A stretch of 7,203 nucleotides of DNA from an uncultured Bacteroidales bacterium (GCA_934692905.1 CAKUUM010000056.1:1-7203); one strand, 5' to 3'. Positions 1-6,437 are shown, numbered from the stretch's first letter. Notes: generated from the letters alone by a model not told the origin. Translations and numbers: made by a program.

Positions 1-50
1 TACTAATCACATACTAATCACATACTAATCACATACTAATCACATACACT
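1..50. repeat. 11-bp tandem repeat at left edge
   Basis: Four head-to-tail copies of the unit ATACTAATCAC occupy 1-43. The first copy lacks only its initial A because of the window edge, and a partial fifth unit (ATACACT) follows at 44-50. The complete copies at 11-21, 22-32 and 33-43 are identical, which suggests recent expansion. The unit length is close to one DNA helical turn. The array may continue to the left of the window. No coding role is apparent, because 11 is not a multiple of three and no recognisable gene overlaps it. Confidence 0.9.
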
Positions 51-72
51 TAGCCCGACAAATACACGACAA

Positions 73-107
73 CAATGCACAATGCGTAATGCGTAATGCG
101 CAATGAA
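73..107 (+). repeat. Degenerate heptad repeat, AATGCG family, upstream of porQ
   Basis: Five consecutive 7-base units, each a variant of CAATGCG or TAATGCG, lie at 73-79, 80-86, 87-93, 94-100 and 101-107. A further AATGCGG lies at 120-126. The same family occurs on the minus strand at the end of nadD (6534-6568) and in shortened form at the end of the small gene (6140-6160). It is non-coding here and sits about 40 bases upstream of the porQ promoter. Confidence 0.8.
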
Positions 108-148
108 AAGTGAAATCTGAAATGCGGCGGAGATAAAAAGCCAGGGTG

Positions 149-179
149 TTGCATAAATGAAAAATATATCGTAACTTTG
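149..179 (+). promoter_or_regulatory. Bacteroidota-type promoter for porQ
   Basis: TTG at 149-151 (within TGTTGC) is followed after exactly 20 bases by TAACTTTG at 172-179. This matches the known housekeeping promoter of Bacteroidota (-33 TTTG or TTG, 19-21 bases, -7 TAnnTTTG). By inference transcription starts near 186, which leaves a leader of about 70 bases before the porQ ATG. It is probably the main promoter of the porQ-cmk-ispH-pfkA cluster, since no equally good match lies between porQ and cmk. Confidence 0.75.
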
Positions 180-206
180 CAGGCTGAATGTGTGAGAAAA
201 AAGTGA

Positions 207-224
207 ACGGGAAGCGATTCCCGT
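207..224 (+). promoter_or_regulatory. Leader hairpin with GNRA-type tetraloop
   Basis: A perfect 7-bp stem (ACGGGAA at 207-213 with TTCCCGT at 218-224) closes on the loop GCGA, a GNRA tetraloop. It lies inside the inferred porQ leader, about 32 bases before the start codon. No T-run follows, so it is unlikely to be a terminator. It might stabilise the mRNA or bind a protein. That role is inference; only the structure is seen. Confidence 0.55.
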
Positions 225-256
225 GAGCATAAAGCAACACGACAACGCAACCCGAA

Positions 257-1336
257 ATGAAGATAAGACGGCTCGCAATAATCATCTGCTGCTGTTTGGC
301 AACGGCGGTTCAGGCGCAAATCCAGGGCGCGGGAAGTAGTGTGTTCCACTTCCTGGGGCTGCCTGCGTCGTCGCGTCTGAATGCGTTGGGGGGCGAGAAT
401 GTCGCCATTGCTGACGGGGACATCAGCATGGCGTTTGTCAACCCCGCGCTGCTGACGGCAAGTACGGACAACGTGCTGCAACTCAACTACGCATACTACC
501 TGGCGGGTACTATGTTCGGCAGCGCGATGTACGGGCATAATTTCGGCCGCTCGAAGATAGAACGCCCCTACACGGGCATCGGCGAACCCGACAAACCCAA
601 CTATTTTGCGGTGGGAATCCACTATCTGGACTACGGCACCATGCGGTATGCCGACGAAAACGGCAACCTGACGGGAGGCACGTTCTCGGCGCGTGACATC
701 TGCATCAACGCGATGTATGCGCGGCAGTTGGGACCGTATTTCACGGTGGGTGTGACGCTGAAACCCATTTACAGCATCTACGAGGCGTATAGCAGTTTTG
801 CCCTCGGTGCGGACGTCGGAGGGCATTATCAGACGGCCGACTCCGCGCTCCATGTGGGGCTGGCGTTGCGCAATATCGGTTGGCAGATGAAGGCGTTTTA
901 CTCGGAGGAGAGCGGGCAGCATACGGAAATGCTTCCGCTGAATCTGGAGTTGGGCTTGTCGTACAGGCTGGCTCATGCGCCTATCCGTTTTTCGCTGACG
1001 ATACACAACATGCAGAAGTGGTATATCGGTGTGCCTCAGGAAGTTACAGAGAAGACGAACAAGGTGAAAGAGGGCTTTGACATGGCCTTCCGGCACACCA
1101 TCTGGGCGATAGACATCGTGCCGCGCAGCAACAAATACTACCTGACCCTGAGTTACAACCACCGCCTGCATCAGGAGATGAATATGTCGGAAACGTTCAG
1201 CCTGTCGGGCTTTGCCGCCGGGGTGGGGGTGAATATCTACAAGTTCCGCCTCGGCTTTGCGGTGAGCCAGTATTCGCGTAGCAACCTCACCTACCAGGTC
1301 TCGCTGTCCACCGACATCAACAGTTTTATGAAGTAA
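257..1336 (+). CDS. porQ: Type IX secretion system outer-membrane protein PorQ
   Basis: This 359-residue protein is predicted to be an outer-membrane component linked to the type IX secretion system, which exports and surface-anchors proteins carrying a C-terminal sorting domain. Residues 1-20 form a signal peptide: KIRR, a hydrophobic core with three cysteines, then AVQA with cleavage before Q21. The mature N-terminus carries the family signature, with GAGSSVFHFLGLPASSR at 24-40, LNALGGENVAIADGD at 41-55 and NPALL at 62-66. The rest is rich in alternating aromatic and small residues, as in a beta barrel. The ATG at 257 is chosen because the signal peptide begins directly there and promoter and leader lie upstream. 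porQ next to cmk, ispH and pfkA agrees with the Porphyromonas arrangement as I recall it. By family knowledge PorQ acts with PorZ and PorU in cell-surface attachment; that partnership is not visible in this window. Confidence 0.88.
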   Translation: MKIRRLAIIICCCLATAVQAQIQGAGSSVFHFLGLPASSRLNALGGENVAIADGDISMAFVNPALLTASTDNVLQLNYAYYLAGTMFGSAMYGHNFGRSKIERPYTGIGEPDKPNYFAVGIHYLDYGTMRYADENGNLTGGTFSARDICINAMYARQLGPYFTVGVTLKPIYSIYEAYSSFALGADVGGHYQTADSALHVGLALRNIGWQMKAFYSEESGQHTEMLPLNLELGLSYRLAHAPIRFSLTIHNMQKWYIGVPQEVTEKTNKVKEGFDMAFRHTIWAIDIVPRSNKYYLTLSYNHRLHQEMNMSETFSLSGFAAGVGVNIYKFRLGFAVSQYSRSNLTYQVSLSTDINSFMK

Positions 1337-1399
1337 TTTACGATTTGCGAATTTACGATGTACGATTTCTGCCCTGCGGGCTGATGTACGATTGGCAGA
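1337..1399 (+). repeat. TTTACGATTTGCGAA-family repeat after porQ
   Basis: Directly after the porQ stop codon, TTTACGAT occurs at 1337-1344 and 1352-1359, a 15-base period. GATGTACGATT occurs at 1357-1367 and again at 1383-1393. Between the latter two is a small stem GCCC-TGC-GGGC (1371-1381), and TCTGCC (1368-1373) can also pair with GGCAGA (1394-1399). The 14-base core at 1339-1352 recurs exactly, on the opposite strand, at 5259-5272 after another stop codon. No T-run follows the stems, so this is not a good terminator, and transcription probably reads through into cmk. Confidence 0.7.
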
Positions 1400-1429
1400 C
1401 ATTACCATACAACTCATAATTCATATATA

Positions 1430-2098
1430 ATGAAGAAGATAATTGTGGCGATTGACGGGTATTCCTCTTGCGGCAAAAGCACCATAGCCAAGGCCCTTGC
1501 ACACTATGCGGGCTATACGTATGTGGATACGGGCGCGATGTACCGTGCTGTGGCGCTGTATGCGCAGCAGCACCACCTGCAGCACCCCGCCGAGGAGATA
1601 GTCCCGCTGTTGCCCGATATACATATCGGTTTTGTGCAAACGCCTGACGGGCAGCATGTTACCCTCAATGGCAGCGATGTGGAATCCGCCATCCGGACAT
1701 TGGAAACAGGCAACCTGGCTTCGCAGATATCCACGGTTCGTGAGGTGCGTCAGTACCTGGTGGCGCAACAGCAGGCGATGGGCGCAGCCAAAGGCATTGT
1801 GATGGACGGTAGGGACATAGGCACGGTGGTGTTTCCGCAAGCCGAACTCAAACTGTTTCTCACAGCCACTCCCGAGGTGCGTGCCGAACGGCGTTTCCTG
1901 GAGTTGCAAGCCAAAGGCGAACACCCCGACATGGCAGACGTGCTTCGCGATGTGAACGACCGTGACTACCGGGATACGCATCGTGCCGAGAGCCCGCTGA
2001 GGCAAGCCGATGACGCTATCGTGCTGGATAACAGTCACTTGACCCGCGAACAGCAGATGCAGCATATCATTGCCATCTTCGACAAAGCCACCCGATAA
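1430..2098 (+). CDS. cmk: Cytidylate kinase (CMP/dCMP kinase)
   Basis: The enzyme phosphorylates CMP and dCMP with ATP, supplying CDP and dCDP for nucleotide pools in the cytoplasm. At 222 residues it has the usual length for bacterial Cmk. Visible motifs are the Walker A loop GYSSCGKST (10-18), the substrate-binding segment YVDTGAMYRAV (31-41), GRDIGTVVFP (127-136, with the conserved R and D), the lid region LTATPEVRAERR (144-155), and a C-terminal stretch with DRDYRDTHRAESPL (177-190) ending in IVLDNS. The ATG at 1430 puts the P-loop at the expected distance from the N-terminus. It lies 93 bp after porQ across a repeat-bearing spacer and 11 bp before ispH, so at least cmk-ispH-pfkA should be one transcript. 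Nothing in the sequence is unusual for the family. Confidence 0.95.
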   Translation: MKKIIVAIDGYSSCGKSTIAKALAHYAGYTYVDTGAMYRAVALYAQQHHLQHPAEEIVPLLPDIHIGFVQTPDGQHVTLNGSDVESAIRTLETGNLASQISTVREVRQYLVAQQQAMGAAKGIVMDGRDIGTVVFPQAELKLFLTATPEVRAERRFLELQAKGEHPDMADVLRDVNDRDYRDTHRAESPLRQADDAIVLDNSHLTREQQMQHIIAIFDKATR

Positions 2099-2109
2099 CC
2101 GCTACGGAT

Positions 2110-3003
2110 ATGACCGTCACCATTGACACGGATTCGGGGTTCTGCTTTGGCGTCACACGGGCTATCCGGATGGCTGAGGAGGAACTGCAGGCAGGGCAGT
2201 TGTTCTGCCTGGGCGACATCGTGCACAACGGACAGGAGGTGGACCGCCTGGCGGCAATGGGTTTGGAAACCATTGATTATGACGACCTTAGGACGCTGCA
2301 CAACGTGCGGGTCCTGCTTCGGGCACACGGCGAACCCCCTGCCACCTACCGCATCGCGGAGCAGAACAACATCCGCATCATCGACGCCTCGTGCCCCGTG
2401 GTGCTCAACCTGCAGCGGCGTATCCGCGACACCTATACCAAGACCCAAGGCGATGAACCGCGGGCGCAAATCGTGATTTTCGGCAAGGTGGGACACGCGG
2501 AAGTGATTGGTTTGCAGGGACAAACGAACAACACCGCCATCGTGGTGGAAAAGCCGCAAGACCTTGACCGACTGGACTATACACGCCCCGTTTACCTGTT
2601 TTCGCAGACCACCAAGTCGGTGGACGAGTTCCGCAATATGGTGGAGCAGATACACTCCCGTATGACGTCGGATGTCCCGTTTGAGTGGCATGACACCATC
2701 TGCCGCAATGTCGCCAACCGCGTGGAGAAACTGCAAAACTTCGCAAGAAACAACGATATTGTCGTGTTCGTGGGCGGAAAAAAGTCCTCAAACGCCAAAG
2801 TGCTGTTCCAAAACTGCCAACAGGTGAATTCGCGCACGGTTTTTGTAAGTAGTGACGAAGCACTGACCTCTGACATCTTGTCAGCCTGCTGCCGGTCGGA
2901 TAGGGTAGGCATCTGCGGAGCGACCTCCACACCGCTGTGGCTGATGGAACGCTGCAAGCAGCGCATAGAGGAGTACTACCAAACGGAATATATAAACAAC
3001 TGA
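2110..3003 (+). CDS. ispH: 4-hydroxy-3-methylbut-2-enyl diphosphate reductase (IspH/LytB)
   Basis: This [4Fe-4S] enzyme carries out the last step of the MEP pathway, reducing HMBPP to isopentenyl and dimethylallyl diphosphate. The 297-residue protein keeps the three cluster ligands: C12 (SGFCFGV), C95 (DASCPVV) and C198 (DTICRNVANR). Substrate residues also remain: H39 (DIVHN), H73 (RAHGEP), H129 and E131 (GHAEVIG), the QTTKSVDEF segment near 166-174, and SSN at 226-228 (GGKKSSNAK). The C-terminal motif reads VGICGATSTP (266-275) instead of the enterobacterial form with GAS; I believe this is common in Bacteroidota. The ATG at 2110 leaves only 11 bp after cmk and puts C12 where the family has it. 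The stop is 6 bp before pfkA. Confidence 0.95.
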   Translation: MTVTIDTDSGFCFGVTRAIRMAEEELQAGQLFCLGDIVHNGQEVDRLAAMGLETIDYDDLRTLHNVRVLLRAHGEPPATYRIAEQNNIRIIDASCPVVLNLQRRIRDTYTKTQGDEPRAQIVIFGKVGHAEVIGLQGQTNNTAIVVEKPQDLDRLDYTRPVYLFSQTTKSVDEFRNMVEQIHSRMTSDVPFEWHDTICRNVANRVEKLQNFARNNDIVVFVGGKKSSNAKVLFQNCQQVNSRTVFVSSDEALTSDILSACCRSDRVGICGATSTPLWLMERCKQRIEEYYQTEYINN

Positions 3004-3009
3004 ACCATA

Positions 3010-3993
3010 ATGGAATACAAGATTCAAACAGTGGGTGTCCTTACCTCAGGAGGTGATGCACCGGGGATGAACGCCGCGTTGCGTGCCGTGACGCGTGCCG
3101 CTATCTCCAACGGTATCAAAGTCAAAGCCATCTACCGTGGCTATAAAGGACTGATAGAGAACGAAGTAAAAGAGTTTACCTCGCAGGATGTCAGCGGTAT
3201 CATCCAGCGGGGCGGCACGATTATCAAGACCGCCCGTTGCCCCGAGTTCAAGACCGAAGAGGGGCGCAAACAGGCGTATGAGACCATCAAAAAGGAGAAA
3301 ATAGACGCCCTCATAGTCATCGGCGGTGACGGTTCGTTCACGGGCGGACGACTCTTCGCGCAGGAGTACAACATCCCCGTGGTGGGTATTCCGGGCACGA
3401 TTGACAACGACCTTTGGGGCACGGATGTGACCATCGGCTACGATACCGCCCTCAACACCATTATGCATTGCGTGGATATCATCCGCGATACCGCTACCAG
3501 CCACGAGCGTGTGTTCCTAGTCGAGGTCATGGGGCGTGATGCGGGCTTCCTGACGCTGAATGCGGCGATTGCTGCGGGCGCAGAGGCTGCCATTATCCCC
3601 GAGCGCGCTACGGTCATGGAGCAGATTGAGGCTGCTATCAGTGAGGGGCGCCGCAAGGACAAGAACTCCAGCATCGTCCTCGTGCAGGAGCATGCCATCG
3701 AGGGCGGGGCACAGGCTGTGGCAAAGATGGTGGAGGCTGCGCACCCCGAATACAGCACCCGCGTAACCATCCTCGGACACCTTCAGCGCGGCGGATCGCC
3801 TACTGCCAACGACCGTATTCTGGCTTCGCGTATGGGCATCGCTGCCATTCAGGCGCTGCTCGAAGAACAACGCAGCATCATGGTCGGTCTGCGCGACGAC
3901 GAAATCGTCTATGTGCCTCTCACTAAGGCGATTAAGGAGAAGAAAGACATCAAGGCGGACAAGTGGGCTGCCATGAAGGTTCTCTCCATCTGA
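3010..3993 (+). CDS. pfkA: ATP-dependent 6-phosphofructokinase
   Basis: The enzyme phosphorylates fructose 6-phosphate to fructose 1,6-bisphosphate, the committing step of glycolysis, in the cytoplasm. The 327 residues match group A bacterial enzymes. Motifs are GVLTSGGDAPGMNAALRAV (9-27, nucleotide loop), IGGDGSFTGG (104-113), GTIDNDLWGTD (129-139, catalytic base D132), VMGRDAGF (173-180), and GHLQRGGSPTANDR (256-269) in the sugar-phosphate site. A glycine at 108 in GGDGS indicates ATP use; pyrophosphate-dependent relatives have an aspartate there. The ATG at 3010 is 6 bp after the ispH stop, so it should be translated from the same mRNA. Two hairpins downstream end the transcript. A perfect Shine-Dalgarno-like AGGAGGTGAT at 3048-3057 comes from the codons of the conserved SGGD and is not an initiation signal. 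Confidence 0.95.
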   Translation: MEYKIQTVGVLTSGGDAPGMNAALRAVTRAAISNGIKVKAIYRGYKGLIENEVKEFTSQDVSGIIQRGGTIIKTARCPEFKTEEGRKQAYETIKKEKIDALIVIGGDGSFTGGRLFAQEYNIPVVGIPGTIDNDLWGTDVTIGYDTALNTIMHCVDIIRDTATSHERVFLVEVMGRDAGFLTLNAAIAAGAEAAIIPERATVMEQIEAAISEGRRKDKNSSIVLVQEHAIEGGAQAVAKMVEAAHPEYSTRVTILGHLQRGGSPTANDRILASRMGIAAIQALLEEQRSIMVGLRDDEIVYVPLTKAIKEKKDIKADKWAAMKVLSI

Positions 3994-4010
3994 TGCTGAT
4001 AATGGGAAAA

Positions 4011-4042
4011 CGTTAATGCTTTTGGTGGATGTGGCATTAACG
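4011..4042. terminator. Inverted repeat, probable terminator for leftward transcription
   Basis: CGTTAATGC (4011-4019) and GCATTAACG (4034-4042) form a perfect 9-bp stem with a 14-base loop, 17 bases after the pfkA stop. Read on the minus strand the stem is followed by TTTT (the complement of AAAA at 4007-4010), so it can end leftward transcripts coming through apbE. On the plus strand it stacks directly ahead of a second hairpin. Confidence 0.6.
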
Positions 4043-4044
4043 AG

Positions 4045-4080
4045 GAGGCTGCCTGACAACATGTTCAAGCAGCCTCTTTT
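4045..4080 (+). terminator. Rho-independent terminator after pfkA
   Basis: GAGGCTGC (4045-4052) pairs with GCAGCCTC (4069-4076), giving a GC-rich 8-bp stem around a 16-base loop that itself contains the palindrome AACATGTT. TTTT and then CTT follow immediately. This is a standard intrinsic terminator for the porQ-cmk-ispH-pfkA transcript. It lies only 2 bases after the previous inverted repeat and about 30 bases before the end of the convergent apbE. Confidence 0.8.
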
Positions 4081-4112
4081 CTTGTATCGTCTTGTTGCTT
4101 TGGCGGGAGTCG

Positions 4113-5111
4113 CTACCAGTTTCCTGATGTCCGTATCACGGTGCTATCTCCTTGAGCGATAATCAGATAGCACGCAGCATCCGGGGCTTGGGCAATCATC
4201 AGCAACGCCTCGTCGGCACCCAACACCATGCACGCCGTAGCCAACGCATCCGCCCGCATACACGATGATGCTGTCACCGTGGCACTCAGCAGACCGTGGT
4301 TGACCGGGTACCCCGTACGCGGGTCGATGGTATGACTGCGCCTCTCCCCGTCGCGGTAGTAGAACTGACGGTAGTTGCCCGAAGTCGCCATATTCAAGTG
4401 CGACGATGCGATAATATCCTGATAATCAGCCGTTGTACCTTCCGTGTCATCTTGTGGCTTGGATATGCCCACGCGCCATTTCTCCCCTTTGTCGTTCACT
4501 CCGCGCAGCACTACCTCGCCGCCTATCTCCACCAGATAGTTGGTGCAACCGTGCTCGTCCAGCAATGCCGCAATCACATCGCACCCGTACCCCTTCGCAA
4601 TAGCGCTGGCGTCCAGCGTGGTGCGGGTGTCATCCTTCAACAGACGGCGCTCATAGAGCGCAATGTGCTGATAACCAACAAACTGCATCACACTGTCTAT
4701 CGCTGTTTGCGACACTGCGTCATGCTGACCCTGACGGAGCCCGAAACCCCACAGGTTCACCAACGGGGCTACCGTGATATCAAAAGCCCCCTGACTCAAC
4801 TCGCTCACCGCACGTGCCTCCGCGTACATCGCCTCAAACAGCGCGTCCGTACTGTCACATTCATTGCGGTTGATTCGTGCTATTGTGGATTGGGGATTGA
4901 ATATGCTAAGCGACCTGTCAAACTCGCTAAGTCGCTGTTTGATAGCCTGTTCCATATCCTCCGCCGCCTCGTAGCGTATGTTGTAGTACGTGCCGAACAC
5001 CTGCCCTTGGTTGTGGTAATACTGCTCCCGCGGGTCCTCACGCCACAGCAGGAGCACCGCCAGCCCGAACAGCACCAACGCCAACGCAATCCACTGTTTC
5101 TTACCGTGCAT
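4113..5111 (-). CDS. apbE: FAD:protein FMN transferase (ApbE family), membrane-anchored
   Basis: ApbE enzymes move FMN from FAD onto a threonine of respiratory flavoproteins such as subunits of the Na+-NQR and Rnf complexes, on the outer face of the inner membrane. The 332-residue protein shows the family landmarks: VFGTYYNIRY (38-47), FNPQSTIARIN (71-81), GAFDITVAPLVNLWGFG (108-124), DASAIAKGYGCDVI (167-180), YLVEIGGEV (192-200), WRVGISKP (212-219), MATSGNYRQFYY (241-252), HTIDPRTGYPV (260-270), and MRADALATA (285-293) with the metal-binding D288. Residues 6-23 form one hydrophobic segment after KK. There is no lipobox cysteine, so it is probably an uncleaved signal anchor and not the lipoprotein form. 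The ATG at 5111 is preferred over one at 5183, because the 24 extra residues would be translated repeat. No clean promoter is seen just upstream; it may depend on read-through from the barrel gene, 168 bp away. Confidence 0.92.
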   Translation of the reverse strand: MHGKKQWIALALVLFGLAVLLLWREDPREQYYHNQGQVFGTYYNIRYEAAEDMEQAIKQRLSEFDRSLSIFNPQSTIARINRNECDSTDALFEAMYAEARAVSELSQGAFDITVAPLVNLWGFGLRQGQHDAVSQTAIDSVMQFVGYQHIALYERRLLKDDTRTTLDASAIAKGYGCDVIAALLDEHGCTNYLVEIGGEVVLRGVNDKGEKWRVGISKPQDDTEGTTADYQDIIASSHLNMATSGNYRQFYYRDGERRSHTIDPRTGYPVNHGLLSATVTASSCMRADALATACMVLGADEALLMIAQAPDAACYLIIAQGDSTVIRTSGNW

Positions 5112-5279
5112 CAGATTATTTACGATTTTGTTATTTACGATTTTGAACTGTTTTGCGATTTTTCCCGTGCCATATGCCCCCACATACCTTCACCCCCAAA
5201 AAATATCCCCTCTCTATGGCGCAAATGGCAAATTACTCAATCCCCAATAAATCAGTACATTCGCAAATCGTACATCCCT
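5112..5279. repeat. Spacer between barrel gene and apbE, with TTTACGATTT-family repeats
   Basis: On the plus strand ATTTACGATTTTG occurs at 5118-5130 and 5133-5145, a 15-base period, with a weaker relative (TTTTGCGATTTTT) near 5151-5163. At the other end the core ATTCGCAAATCGTA lies at 5259-5272, just after the barrel gene's stop codon. It is the exact reverse complement of 1339-1352. The middle (about 5164-5258) is AT-rich with C-runs and shows no gene. I found no good TAnnTTTG promoter for apbE; the nearest candidate, around 5197-5205, has wrong spacing. Confidence 0.65.
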
Positions 5280-6128
5280 TTACCAATCGTTCCCGAAGTA
5301 CAGACTTCCCCCGATACACCCGTTCAGCCGCTGTTCCGAGCGGTCCGAAATCTTGGTCACGGCATTGCTCTTGTCTATCCCGTAGCAGTTCAGCATACCC
5401 TCGGCGAACACCGACAGGCTCACGGGACCCACCTCGAACTCGTGCTCTACGCGCAGGCTCAGGTTGTTCAATGCCACTGTCCCCGCGTTCTTCCACACCT
5501 CCTCGTAACCCGAATAGGCGCCAAGCCATGGGGTCAGACCCACACGCGCACCGATTATCGTCCCGAAGGGCAACTCGAAGTCATATCCTACCTGTATATA
5601 CGTGGAGTAGGCGCGTTTCAATGCCCCCTGTTCGTCCACGTAGCCGTCACCGCCCCACAGCGTGGTGTACCAATCCACCGACAGCGGTATCTTCTCTATC
5701 ACATCCCCGAGGTGGAAACCTGCGTGCAACTCCACCGTGCTGCGCGACGCATTCTCGTCCAATGTCATGTCGCAGTTGCCGCCCAGAAACTTCTCACCGC
5801 CGAAATAGTAGTAGTGCGTCAGGTCCAACTGGGCACCCCAACGGTCGAAACCCAGCGTCAGGTCCATCTCCGGGTTCAACTCTTGGAAGGTCCAGTTGTC
5901 GGCACCTACGTTCCACCAACCCGACACATACAGACCCTGCCAACCCAGCGTCACACTCGGCTGTATCGACAATCCGCCCAGGTTCTGACCACGCCAGATA
6001 TAACTGCTGACTACATCCGCACCCACCTCAAACGTGAGCCCCATCTCCTTGCCCTCTGCTAATGCATCACAAGGAAACGCACCTGCGCCTACCAGCGCAA
6101 GTGCGAAAACCAAAACTTTTTTCTTCAT
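5280..6128 (-). CDS. Putative outer-membrane beta-barrel protein
   Basis: This is a 282-residue exported protein of unknown function. Residues 1-24 are a signal peptide (MKKK, hydrophobic core, DALA with cleavage before E25). C20 is not in a lipobox. The mature part consists of alternating hydrophobic and polar strands rich in W, Y and G, such as VVSSYIWRGQ (39-48), LYVSGWWNVGADNW (66-79), LDLTHYYYFGG (101-111), STYIQVGYDFELPFGT (175-190) and SLRVEHEFEVGPVSLSVFAEG (in 224-244). It ends in an aromatic residue (FGNDW). The early SSYIWRGQ with a following PSVTLGW recalls the TorF/Gcw_chp group of putative porins, but I could not confirm membership. The ATG at 6128 is directed by the signal peptide. 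It follows the small HTH-like gene by 20 bp and is probably co-transcribed with it. Confidence 0.75.
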   Translation of the reverse strand: MKKKVLVFALALVGAGAFPCDALAEGKEMGLTFEVGADVVSSYIWRGQNLGGLSIQPSVTLGWQGLYVSGWWNVGADNWTFQELNPEMDLTLGFDRWGAQLDLTHYYYFGGEKFLGGNCDMTLDENASRSTVELHAGFHLGDVIEKIPLSVDWYTTLWGGDGYVDEQGALKRAYSTYIQVGYDFELPFGTIIGARVGLTPWLGAYSGYEEVWKNAGTVALNNLSLRVEHEFEVGPVSLSVFAEGMLNCYGIDKSNAVTKISDRSEQRLNGCIGGSLYFGNDW

Positions 6129-6139
6129 CTATTTGTACC

Positions 6140-6163
6140 GCGCATTCTTTACAGCGCATTCTT
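6140..6163 (-). repeat. Direct repeat across the stop codon of the small gene
   Basis: On the minus strand AAGAATGCGC occurs twice, at 6163-6154 and 6149-6140, 14 bases apart, which is twice the heptad period seen elsewhere. The TAA stop of the upstream small gene (6151-6149) lies between the AATGCGC cores, and the gene's last residues (KNAL) are encoded by the first copy. It is probably a short relic of the AATGCG heptad family. Confidence 0.55.
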
Positions 6164-6388
6164 GCTCGCCCACGCTATCCGAAGGGCTACCTCCAATATG
6201 CGGGTGTCGCTCAACATCACTACACCACCGTCAGGACCCGGCTCCACTGAGCAACCCTGACCCTCACCGCGCCAATATGCGCGGACATCATCGGCTGCTA
6301 TGCCCAACTCCTCGGCTATCACTGCCGAACTGCCACTCGGAAGACTGTCTTTCACTTCTCTCAACTTGTTGAATGTTGTGCGTATCAT
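6149..6388 (-). CDS. Small conserved-looking protein with possible helix-turn-helix
   Basis: This 79-residue protein is not assigned to a named family. Residues 1-16 (MIRTTFNKLREVKDSL) look helical. Residues 19-39, from SSAVIAEELGI to DVRAYWRG, have the spacing of a helix-turn-helix: an EELGI turn followed by a helix with D, R, W and R. The second half contains the segment SVEPGPDGGVVMLSD followed by a helix TRILEVALRIAWA. No signal peptide or membrane segment is present, so it should be cytoplasmic. The start at 6388 follows a leader of about 90 bases from a good promoter, and the stop is 20 bp before the barrel gene. It might bind DNA and regulate its own operon. That is inference from the HTH-like pattern only. 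Confidence 0.7.
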   Translation of the reverse strand: MIRTTFNKLREVKDSLPSGSSAVIAEELGIAADDVRAYWRGEGQGCSVEPGPDGGVVMLSDTRILEVALRIAWASKNAL

Positions 6389-6392
6389 ACTA

Positions 6393-6437
6393 TTTGTATT
6401 TATGGGTTAATGATTACTTTGTATTTATGATTACTTT
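6393..6437 (-). repeat. Imperfect tandem duplication in the small gene's leader
   Basis: On the plus strand TTTGTATTTATG occurs at 6393-6404 and 6418-6429, and ATGATTACTTT occurs at 6410-6420 and 6427-6437. The pattern reads as one 25-base unit and a second copy missing eight bases. It lies in the inferred 5' leader of the small gene, ending just 5 bases before its start codon. Function is unknown; it is A-rich on the mRNA, which would favour initiation in this phylum. Confidence 0.55.

Noticed and set aside
1..107. Possible CRISPR array
   Set aside because: The units are 11 and 7 bases long, directly abutting, with no spacers and no cas gene in the window.
50..1417. A 455-codon open frame on the minus strand opposite porQ
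   Set aside because: It is antisense to a recognisable porQ with a signal peptide, and both of its ends are translated intergenic repeats.
1337..1429. Separate promoter for cmk
   Set aside because: TACGATTTG at 1339 has three bases between TA and TTTG where the consensus has two, and no TTG stands at the right distance.
3048..3069. Perfect Shine-Dalgarno AGGAGGTGAT followed by an in-frame ATG inside pfkA
   Set aside because: The bases encode the conserved SGGDA loop. Starting at residue 20 would remove the nucleotide-binding motif, and Bacteroidota make little use of this signal.
5112..5183. Longer apbE from the ATG at 5183
   Set aside because: The added residues (such as KIVNNKIVNN) are the translated 15-base repeat, and the membrane anchor begins cleanly at the ATG at 5111.
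4296..6062. A 588-codon open frame on the plus strand
   Set aside because: It runs antisense through apbE, the spacer repeats and the barrel gene, and has low-complexity composition with no family motif. Both minus-strand genes have clear family features, so this is a codon-bias shadow.
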